Origin: Cytophagales bacterium
GTDB lineage: Bacteria; Bacteroidota; Bacteroidia; Cytophagales; Bernardetiaceae
Reading direction: 5' to 3'
DNA: 64,000 nt
Assembly: GCA_013299045.1 (NCBI GenBank)
Contig: JAAFJX010000006.1
Span: 1 to 64,000, forward strand
In this document: in pieces, positions 27,591 to 34,717 of the stretch
Numbering within the stretch: the stretch's first letter is position 1
Layout of the letters: each line of letters begins with the position of its first letter
Program-made: the position numbers and the translations under genes
Notes under the pieces: generated by a model
The model's input: only the letters and a program-made list of their open reading frames with translations
Databases searched by the model: none
What the model was told of the DNA's origin: nothing

Positions 27591-28163
27591 CTATATTTTA
27601 TTCATAATTTCAAACAAATCCTTTTTAATGTTTTCTATTTCACCAATGCCGTTTACGCTGTGATATTTACCTTTTGCGGCGTAATAGTCTGCAACAGCTT
27701 TTGTTTTGGTGTTATATTCCGAAACGCGCTTTTGTACAAGCTCTTCATTTTGGTCGTCGGCTCGGCCAGAGGTTTTGCCGCGCTCAAGAACGCGCTTTAC
27801 GAGTTCTATTTCATTAACTTCCAAGCCCAAAACACCTCTAATAGGTTGTCCTTTGCTTTCCAAGAGCGCGTCTAGCGCTTGTGCTTGCGGAATTGTACGC
27901 GGAAAACCGTCAAAAATTACGCCTTGGGCATTGCTGCTTTCTTTCAATTTAGCATCAATCATACCTATAACTACCTCGTCTGGTACAAGAACTCCTTGCT
28001 CCATAAAGGCTTTGGCTTTGAGACCTAGCTCAGTACCGGCGTTCATTTCTGCACGCAGAACGTCGCCCGTTGAGATATGAATGAGTTGATATTTTTCAAT
28101 CAAGAATTGACTTTGAGTGCCTTTGCCAGCACCAGGAGGGCCAAATAAAATAATGTTAAGCAT
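27591..28163 (-). CDS. adk: Adenylate kinase
   Basis: This 190-residue enzyme interconverts ATP + AMP and 2 ADP. It has the P-loop GPPGAGKGT (residues 8-16), the AMP-binding stretch HISTGDVLRAE, the DGFPRT motif and RVLERGKTSGRADD in the lid region. The lid is short and carries no zinc-binding cysteines, as in short-type bacterial enzymes. It is cytoplasmic and essential in most bacteria. It has its own promoter and a hairpin after it, so it is probably transcribed alone. Confidence 0.97.
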   Translation of the reverse strand: MLNIILFGPPGAGKGTQSQFLIEKYQLIHISTGDVLRAEMNAGTELGLKAKAFMEQGVLVPDEVVIGMIDAKLKESSNAQGVIFDGFPRTIPQAQALDALLESKGQPIRGVLGLEVNEIELVKRVLERGKTSGRADDQNEELVQKRVSEYNTKTKAVADYYAAKGKYHSVNGIGEIENIKKDLFEIMNKI

Positions 28164-28224
28164 GAGAACAAGAAAGCACGAAAGCCAGAAAGGATAAAAG
28201 AAGTACTGAATGCAAATTTTGCCG

Positions 28225-28255
28225 CAAATCTAATACAGTCAGCGCTGATATGCAA
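28225..28255 (-). promoter_or_regulatory. Predicted promoter of adk
   Basis: On the minus strand, TTG (28253-28255), a 20-base spacer and TAGATTTG (28225-28232) match the Bacteroidota consensus about 60 bases before the start codon. Confidence 0.65.
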
Positions 28256-28420
28256 GGACTTTCTACGGATAAAAATTCTATTTGAATATTTCTACCGAAC
28301 GGATTGCTACCGAATTCATCATTTTACAAAATTCTGCTCAGATTTTGGGAGCTAATTTTTTTTAAGTAGCTTGCGCTTTCTAATTGTTTTATGATTTCTT
28401 AATCCTTTTTTAGAAAAACT

Positions 28421-29062
28421 ATGTTATCGTTATCAAAAACACGCATTTTTTGTTTTTTTGCTTGTCTTGTGCTTTGTTTCATTGGGCGGGCTTCTTTTTC
28501 ACAAAGCCTTAATATTAAGCCATTTATTAATCCTTTTGCGATTAAGGTGAAAGAGCGCATTCCGCTTTCTTTTGGTGGTATGCTAGAATATGGCTTTTCG
28601 CCTAAAATGGCCATACAAACAGAATATGCGCTGCGGCTCTATCCTGAAACGGAAGGCCAAAAATCTGATTTTGGTGGGCGTTTTACGGCTAACTTTAAAT
28701 ATTTTACTGGCAAATCTTCAAAAATGAACAACAGTGGTTTTTACTGGTCGGGTCTTTTGAGTTATAGCCGTGTGCAGAATGGGGCGCTCAAAGATGAAAA
28801 TTTAAGTAGAGTACAAGACCTTTCGCAAGATTATGGTTTTAGCGGTTTGATTGGCTTACAAACACGCGGTATCGTGTTTATTGATGCCTTCATGGGGCCA
28901 GAACTGGTTTATGCTACAACCAACGCCAACTATCTGAATAAAACTACTAACACCAATGAAATAAACAACGACGATGGCCTTACTTACGACTTTCGCTGGG
29001 GATTGCGCGTAGGCTACCGTATGTGGGGGCTGGCTCGTGAAGGCAGAAAGACAAACAAGTAA
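28421..29062 (+). CDS. Putative outer-membrane beta-barrel protein
   Basis: This 213-residue protein has a signal peptide (IFCFFACLVLCFIGRASFS, then Q). The mature part alternates aromatic and small residues in short strands: LSFGGMLEYGFSP, AIQTEYALRLYP, FTANFKYFTG and WGLRVGYRMWGL. This is typical of a small beta barrel of the kind annotated as DUF3575 or generic OMP. It most likely sits in the outer membrane as a small porin-like or structural protein. It is transcribed toward nuoN but is not obviously part of an operon with it. Confidence 0.75.
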   Translation: MLSLSKTRIFCFFACLVLCFIGRASFSQSLNIKPFINPFAIKVKERIPLSFGGMLEYGFSPKMAIQTEYALRLYPETEGQKSDFGGRFTANFKYFTGKSSKMNNSGFYWSGLLSYSRVQNGALKDENLSRVQDLSQDYGFSGLIGLQTRGIVFIDAFMGPELVYATTNANYLNKTTNTNEINNDDGLTYDFRWGLRVGYRMWGLAREGRKTNK

Positions 29063-29224
29063 GCCTGCCAAAGATTTAGTTCGGCGCAATTTTATTTAAA
29101 AAATAGGGAGGTGTTTGCTTTTGATAGAATTTTATGAATAAATTGCGCTCAAATATTGCAGCAAAAGTTTTTTATTGCGCTTTTACTGCCTCAAAACATT
29201 GTTTTTCAGTTTATTGATACTAGA

Positions 29225-30604
29225 ATGGTCGCTATCACACTGTTGTCTGTTTTCGGAATGGTCAGTATGTTCTTGGGTTTTAGCAAATCTAAAGGACACC
29301 TACTGCCAGCAACCCTCGTATTTTTGCTTCTGGCTCTGCTCGGCAATTTTTATGAGTTTAATCAGCCTCAGAACTATTTTATAGCGATGATGGAAACTAC
29401 CCCTGTTTCAGTCGTCTTTTCATCTGTTATCATCTTAGCCGCCTTTTTAACCGTTCCGCTCTCTACACGCTATGTGAACGATGCGCGTGCGCAACCAGCC
29501 GAATACTATGCTATTTTGTTGTTTTCATTAGTAGGTGCAATTATGATGACCAACTTTGAAAATATGCTTATGCTTTTTGTGGGTGTTGAAATTCTCTCAA
29601 TTTCTATGTACGTATTGGCGGGTAGCGAAAAGCGTAATCTCCGCGCCAACGAAGCCGCCCTCAAATACTTTCTGATGGGTGCATTTACGACAGGAATTTT
29701 GCTCTTTGGCGTGGCTATGTTGTATGGCGCTACTGGGTCTTTTAGTGTTTCAGGTATAGGTACTTACGTCAATCAAAATGCCAGCAATCCATCGCCCTTA
29801 TTGATTTTGGGGCTTTCCTTGATTTTAGTAGGTGTTCTGTTTAAAGTTTCGGCTGCACCTTTTCATTTCTGGACTCCCGATGTTTATGAAGGTGCACCTA
29901 CATTCTTCACAACTTTTATGTCCACGGTTGTCAAAACGGCTGGCTTTGCCGCTATTTACAAGCTATTATCAGTTTCGTTTATTGATATTTATACGAATTG
30001 GTGGTATATCATTGCGGGTGTGGCTGCACTGACCTTAATCATTTCCAATATAACTGCTGTTTATCAAAATAGCTTCAAACGCATGATGGCCTACTCTAGC
30101 ATTTCGCACGCGGGCTATTTGCTCATTGCGGTTTTGGCTATGAACGAACAATCACAATCGGCCATTTTGTTTTACGCCTTAGCCTATACAACGGCTACTG
30201 TCGCTGCTTTTGGCGTTTTAATGTCCGTATCAGAGCGTCATAATAGCGAAGCTTTCTCTGCATTTAATGGCTTGGCTAAGCAGAATCCTTTTTTAGCTTT
30301 TGTGCTGGCGGTTTCTATGTGTTCTCTGGCCGGTATTCCACTTACAGCAGGCTTTGTAGGTAAATTAATGGTCTTTTTAAGTGCTGCAGAAGGTGGTTAT
30401 GTTTGGCTTATCGTTGTTTCGGTGCTGATGGCTGCCGTTGGCATTTATTACTATTTTCGTGTCATCATTTCTGCCTACATGCGGGAGAATAACGAACCTA
30501 AAGTTATAGAGGTAGATGCCTATGGTAAAATGACTTTAGCATTGGCTACATTGCTGACGCTTCTTTTAGGTATTTTACCAAACTTAGTTTTGGGTTTAAT
30601 TTAA
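29225..30604 (+). CDS. nuoN: NADH-quinone oxidoreductase subunit N
   Basis: The ATG at 29225 gives 459 residues; a TTG start at 29156 would add 23 and is less like the family. It is a membrane protein of about 14 helices with the antiporter-type core of complex I. The conserved glutamate lies in MLMLFVGVEILSISMYVLAG, the first lysine in LRANEAALKYFLMGAFTTGI, the second in VLFKVSAAPFHFWTPDVYEG, and a SSISHAGYLLI-type loop follows. It pumps protons as part of the inner-membrane NADH dehydrogenase. NuoN is normally the last gene of a nuo cluster, but no other nuo genes lie beside it. DUF4199 follows after 21 bases. Confidence 0.95.
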   Translation: MVAITLLSVFGMVSMFLGFSKSKGHLLPATLVFLLLALLGNFYEFNQPQNYFIAMMETTPVSVVFSSVIILAAFLTVPLSTRYVNDARAQPAEYYAILLFSLVGAIMMTNFENMLMLFVGVEILSISMYVLAGSEKRNLRANEAALKYFLMGAFTTGILLFGVAMLYGATGSFSVSGIGTYVNQNASNPSPLLILGLSLILVGVLFKVSAAPFHFWTPDVYEGAPTFFTTFMSTVVKTAGFAAIYKLLSVSFIDIYTNWWYIIAGVAALTLIISNITAVYQNSFKRMMAYSSISHAGYLLIAVLAMNEQSQSAILFYALAYTTATVAAFGVLMSVSERHNSEAFSAFNGLAKQNPFLAFVLAVSMCSLAGIPLTAGFVGKLMVFLSAAEGGYVWLIVVSVLMAAVGIYYYFRVIISAYMRENNEPKVIEVDAYGKMTLALATLLTLLLGILPNLVLGLI

Positions 30605-30625
30605 AATATACACAAATAAAAAAAC

Positions 30626-31156
30626 ATGAAATCAATTTACAGAAGTGTTATTATTTCGGCCTTAGTGTATGCTTGCTGGGTAGTCATCAAAGGCTTTGGT
30701 GGTGTAGATTTGATGCTTAACCAATGGGCTGGCTGGATAGTTTCTGCCATCATGATTGCGCTCACCCTTGTTTTTGCTACGCAAGAGCGCAAAGAGCAGG
30801 GCGGTTACATGAGTTACGGGTCTGCATTCAAAACCTGCATTTTTTTGATGCTCATTCCTTATTTTGCAGGAATTTTGTTTGAGTACTTGTATTTTACTAC
30901 AATTCTGCCAGATGTTGTGGATAGCTTCCATGTGAAAATGGAGCAAAATATTATGGCCGAGTTGGATAAGTCTGAACAAGAAATGCCCGAAGAGGCAAGA
31001 GAAATGGCTATCAAGATGGGAACGGGTTTTTCACCTTATAAACCAGGCGGCGTGGCGTTTGTCATTCTTTCTGCGGGTGTGCTTTCGGCAGTCTTTTCAG
31101 CTATTTTGGCTATTTTTGTTAAAAAGCTAGACCCCAATGCCGCTGATGAGTTTTAA
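30626..31156 (+). CDS. DUF4199 family membrane protein
   Basis: This 176-residue protein has four predicted helices: IISALVYACWVVI, WAGWIVSAIMIALTLVFA, FKTCIFLMLIPYFAGILFEY and FVILSAGVLSAVFSAILAIF. The soluble stretch between helices 3 and 4 is acidic and Met-rich (EQNIMAELDKSEQEMPEEA). The four-helix layout with GGYMSYGSAFKT in the middle matches DUF4199, a Bacteroidota family of unknown function. It is probably co-transcribed with nuoN, 21 bases upstream, and is followed by a terminator. Confidence 0.9.
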   Translation: MKSIYRSVIISALVYACWVVIKGFGGVDLMLNQWAGWIVSAIMIALTLVFATQERKEQGGYMSYGSAFKTCIFLMLIPYFAGILFEYLYFTTILPDVVDSFHVKMEQNIMAELDKSEQEMPEEAREMAIKMGTGFSPYKPGGVAFVILSAGVLSAVFSAILAIFVKKLDPNAADEF

Positions 31157-31186
31157 TGCAAAGCGGTAGGTATCTCTCAACTAACC

Positions 31187-31236
31187 AAAGAAACGCTTGT
31201 TAGGCATAAAAAACCTCAACGTTTCTTTTGTTTTTT
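31187..31236 (+). terminator. Intrinsic terminator after DUF4199
   Basis: AAAGAAACG (31187-31195) pairs with 31220-31228, with further weak pairing inside the loop, and is followed by a T-rich run on the plus strand. Confidence 0.75.
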
Positions 31237-31266
31237 CACCTATACCAAAAACCTTCCTTATTACAA

Positions 31267-31307
31267 CAAAAAAAGACTAGCAAAGTTGTATTGGCTTTGC
31301 TAGTCTT
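31267..31307 (-). terminator. Intrinsic terminator of the minus-strand lipoprotein gene
   Basis: The perfect 13-bp stem AAGACTAGCAAAG (31273-31285) pairs with 31295-31307. On the minus strand it is followed by a T-run, about 50 bases past the stop. Confidence 0.85.
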
Positions 31308-31355
31308 AATATTTCAGAATATGCAGGTTTGCTAAGAAGTTCTTATGCAAAATAA

Positions 31356-31859
31356 TTAGTCTAATGGCAATCGGAACGAGCCACCAGTAACTGTTACACT
31401 GCCAGAGGAATCGGCAAAAGAAAGTTCAAATTTACCAACAAAGTCTATGATGCCATTGCTGTATTGACGCACGTCCGTAATATCAATACTTCCGCTTGTG
31501 CAACGCATTTCAACGTTCTTGAAACGGTTGGCCTTAAAAAAACCATAATTTGTAGAGTCGCCTTCGGCTATGGTAAAAGTGCCAGGAAGCCCTTTGAAGC
31601 CATTGATAACCATTTTGATAGCGGAGGTGTCTTGTTTGTCTTCGCCAAAAAGCGTAAGGCCCTGATAAGGCACACTGCGCATATAGCTAGTACGTGGAAA
31701 TTTGTAATTTCTGGTAGTTATCCAAGGTTTACCTTCAATGTTAGCGGACATAAAGTAGCCGCGAGGGTCCACAGGATTGATGTCGCTCTTGCCGCAAGAG
31801 GCCACAATAACTGCGGTCAGAGCAACAAGTATAGTGTAGAAAATGTGAGACAAGCGCAT
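31356..31859 (-). CDS. Putative lipoprotein, DUF6252-like beta-sandwich
   Basis: Using the ATG at 31859, the protein has 167 residues with a lipoprotein signal (IFYTILVALTAVIVASCGK, Cys near residue 21). The upstream-extended start gives an N-terminus that does not resemble a signal peptide. The mature part has MSANIEGKPWIT, then a Lys/Phe-rich region, a DVRQYSNGIIDFVGKFELSF stretch and a VTVTGGSFRLPL end. This looks like the small lipoproteins of Bacteroidota that end in a GxF strand. The function is unknown, and the family call is tentative. Confidence 0.75.
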   Translation of the reverse strand: MRLSHIFYTILVALTAVIVASCGKSDINPVDPRGYFMSANIEGKPWITTRNYKFPRTSYMRSVPYQGLTLFGEDKQDTSAIKMVINGFKGLPGTFTIAEGDSTNYGFFKANRFKNVEMRCTSGSIDITDVRQYSNGIIDFVGKFELSFADSSGSVTVTGGSFRLPLD

Positions 31860-32246
31860 ATTCAAAATGATTGTGTTTTGAATTACAAAATATTTTATTG
31901 GGATTTTTATGTTTTTAGAACGCATCTAATAGCAAATTATTACTTTTGCAGTATCTAAAATGGACGGATTCAAACCACAAATTTAAAACTTTTTTACACT
32001 ACTCATTGGGCAGCGTGAATAACTTTTAGTAAATTTCGTAAAAGTTTGGAAACGTATTTGCAAATCAATTCATTCAAAACGAAAACCACGCAAACTTAAT
32101 TGGTTGGGGTATGAAATGTGCCGCAACCTAAAAAATTTACTTTGTTTTACCTATTTATTGAACCCAGCTGTGTTTTGAGGCTCGGAAAGTTTTAACTTAT
32201 TCGGATGGGCGAGAAGCCAACAGCTTTCAAATTTTATTATCGGGAT
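31860..32246. other. Intergenic region with no gene
   Basis: This AT-rich stretch lies between divergent genes. A TACTTTTG box occurs at about 31943 on the plus strand, but I see no matching upstream element. No RNA gene, repeat or plausible short reading frame is apparent. Confidence 0.5.
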
Positions 32247-34124
32247 ATGAAAAAGAACTCTGCTTTGTGGATATTGCTATGCGTTTTGAGCGCTAGTATG
32301 ACCGTGTATGCACATGATGGTTGCAAAAAAATGGCTCAAATGTACTTTTCAAAGGATAAGCACACATTCGCTAAACCAGAAGAGGCTTTCGTTACGCACT
32401 TAGACTGGAAGGCCAAAATCGTCTTTGAAGAAAGGGTCATTAAAGCCGTAGCCACTTATACAATCAAAAATGTGTCAAATGCTACACATATTTTATTGGA
32501 TACCAAAGATTTAATCATTGAAGAGGTGTATGCAGACGGAACGCCAACGCCTTATCAGCTGGGTAGCCCAGTGGACTATTTAGGGCAATCTCTGGACATT
32601 CAGATTACACCCAGCACACAAAAGATTAGTATACGTTACCGAACTAAGCCCGAAGCCGAAGCGCTGCAATGGCTCACCAAAGAGCAAACATTGGGCAAGC
32701 AGCATCCGTTCTTGTTTACGCAGTCTCAGGCTATTCTAGCCAGAACTTGGCTACCCTGCCAAGACAGTCCTGGTATAAGAATTACCTATGATGCCAATGT
32801 TAATGTGCCTAAAGACCTTTTAGCTTTAATGAGCGCGAATATTAACCCAACAGAAAAAAACTTTGAGGGAAATTACCACTTCAAGCAAGAAAAGCCTATT
32901 CCTGCATACCTGATGGCTTTGAGCGTGGGCGACATCGGCTTTAAGAGCGTGGGCTCACGCACAGGCGTATATGCCGAGCACGGTATGTTGGCCAAAGCAG
33001 CCTACGAGTTTGCCGAAATGGAAAAAATGTTGTTGGTGGCCGAGGAGCTTTATGGCCCTTACAGGTGGGGGCGTTATGACCTCATTGTATTGCCGCCAAG
33101 TTTTCCTTTTGGCGGTATGGAAAACCCCTGTCTAACCTTCGCAACACCAACTGTAGTGGCGGGCGACCGTTCTCTGACCTCTCTTGTTGCGCATGAATTG
33201 GCGCACTCTTGGTCTGGCAACTTGGTTACGAATGCAACATGGGACGATTTCTGGCTCAATGAAGGCTTTACAGTTTATTTTGAAAACAGAATTATTGAGG
33301 CCGTTTATGGCAAATCTTATGCTGAGATGCTTGCACTTATTTCTTATCAAGACCTACTCGAAGAGATAGAGGGCATGGAAAAAAAGGCTGACACAAAACT
33401 CAAGCTAGACCTCACAGGTCGTAATCCTGATGATGGTTTAACCGCAATAGCTTATGATAAAGGTTACTACTTTTTACGCCATATCGAGCAGACAGTAGGG
33501 CGCGAAAAGTTTGACGCTTTCCTGCGCGGCTACTTTGATAAATTTGCCTTCCAGACCATCAATACCGAACAATTTGTAGCACACCTCCGCGCCGAACTAT
33601 TAGACAAAGTGCCGAATGCTACCAACTGGATAGACATCAACGCATGGGTATATGGCGAAGGTATCCCTAAAAATTGCCCTAAAGTGGTTTCTGAAAAAAT
33701 TAACCGCGCAATAGAAGAAGCAAAAGCCTTTACGAATGGTAAAAAAGCGCATTTGATAGACATAAAAAGTTGGTCTTATCAGCAATATGTACTTTTTCTT
33801 AGAAATTTGCCAAAAAAAATATCGCAAGAACGCATTGCAGCGCTGGATAATCACATGAAGCTCTCTAGTTCAGGCAATAGTGAGGTTTTATTTGTTTGGC
33901 TCTCTATAGTGGCGAGGAATGAATACCTATCTGGTTTCTCTAAATTAGAAGAGTTTTTGCTGAGCGTAGGCCGTCGTAAATTTATCGCACCACTCTATAA
34001 GTTGTTGGCAGAGAACGAAAGGACATTAGTTTTTGCAAAAAATGTGTACGCCAAAGCGCGCCCCAACTATCATGCAGTGGCTACTCAGACCATAGACCAG
34101 ACGTTGAAATGGGACGCTAAATGA
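32247..34124 (+). CDS. M1 family metallopeptidase (LTA4 hydrolase/aminopeptidase type)
   Basis: The ATG at 32247 gives 625 residues and a signal peptide (SALWILLCVLSASMTVYA); an ATG 14 codons earlier would bury it. The zinc site is complete: HELAH (H316, E317, H320) and the third ligand E339 in FWLNEGF. The substrate-binding motif GGMENP lies just before, near residue 291. N-terminal beta domain, thermolysin-like domain and C-terminal helical domain follow the order of leukotriene A4 hydrolase and aminopeptidase B. It probably removes N-terminal residues from peptides in the periplasm. It appears monocistronic, with a terminator after it. Confidence 0.94.
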   Translation: MKKNSALWILLCVLSASMTVYAHDGCKKMAQMYFSKDKHTFAKPEEAFVTHLDWKAKIVFEERVIKAVATYTIKNVSNATHILLDTKDLIIEEVYADGTPTPYQLGSPVDYLGQSLDIQITPSTQKISIRYRTKPEAEALQWLTKEQTLGKQHPFLFTQSQAILARTWLPCQDSPGIRITYDANVNVPKDLLALMSANINPTEKNFEGNYHFKQEKPIPAYLMALSVGDIGFKSVGSRTGVYAEHGMLAKAAYEFAEMEKMLLVAEELYGPYRWGRYDLIVLPPSFPFGGMENPCLTFATPTVVAGDRSLTSLVAHELAHSWSGNLVTNATWDDFWLNEGFTVYFENRIIEAVYGKSYAEMLALISYQDLLEEIEGMEKKADTKLKLDLTGRNPDDGLTAIAYDKGYYFLRHIEQTVGREKFDAFLRGYFDKFAFQTINTEQFVAHLRAELLDKVPNATNWIDINAWVYGEGIPKNCPKVVSEKINRAIEEAKAFTNGKKAHLIDIKSWSYQQYVLFLRNLPKKISQERIAALDNHMKLSSSGNSEVLFVWLSIVARNEYLSGFSKLEEFLLSVGRRKFIAPLYKLLAENERTLVFAKNVYAKARPNYHAVATQTIDQTLKWDAK

Positions 34125-34717
34125 CTGCAGAATAGCCCTAAAAAAAACAAAAGAAGATAACATTCTATTCAAAGAATCTAAAGAGGCCACCTGATTCCGA
34201 CGACAATCTGAGAGGTGGTCTCTTTTCCGTCTTATTGCCTATAGGCTACGTCTTTGTTAAAGATAAAGCACTGTATGCTCTGTGAGTTCTTTAGAGTTTT
34301 ACATGAAGCTCGTTTAGATTTCCTTTCTGCCCGTATGTAAAATTCTTGCTTTGTCTGCCGCTTTGTGAAAGACCTGTATATGAGATAGAAAACTAAGCAT
34401 CTTTGGGTAGGTTAGCATTGGAACGCTTTAAGCGGTGGCTTTTTTAGAGTTTATCGTGTACTAAGATACTTCTGCTACTGGCTCGGAAGTTTCTTTTTTT
34501 AGGCTTGATGTGTTCCTATTTTTTCAACAAAACCTCAAATAATTTGTATAACAATTTAATTATTGCAAAATTTAGCGCATTAAAGCGCTATGGCGAAGTC
34601 TGTTTTAATACTAGGCAACTATGCTCACAAAACCTCGCATAGCGTTTTAATCCTAAAAATAATGATAGTAAAAGGCAATTACCGACCTAAGTTCGGGCTA
34701 CCAACTAATTTTGTGAT
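34125..34717. other. Intergenic region containing one terminator and a small hairpin
   Basis: Apart from the terminator at 34180-34225, there is a small perfect hairpin TAGCGC-ATTAAA-GCGCTA (34573-34590). A TAATTTTG box (34706-34713) lies only five bases before the next gene and lacks a matching upstream TTTG. No gene is apparent. Confidence 0.5.
34180..34225 (+). terminator. Intrinsic terminator after the M1 peptidase
   Basis: The stem AAAGAGGCCACCT (34180-34192) pairs with AGGTGGTCTCTTT (34213-34225, one G-U pair) and ends in T's. Confidence 0.75.
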
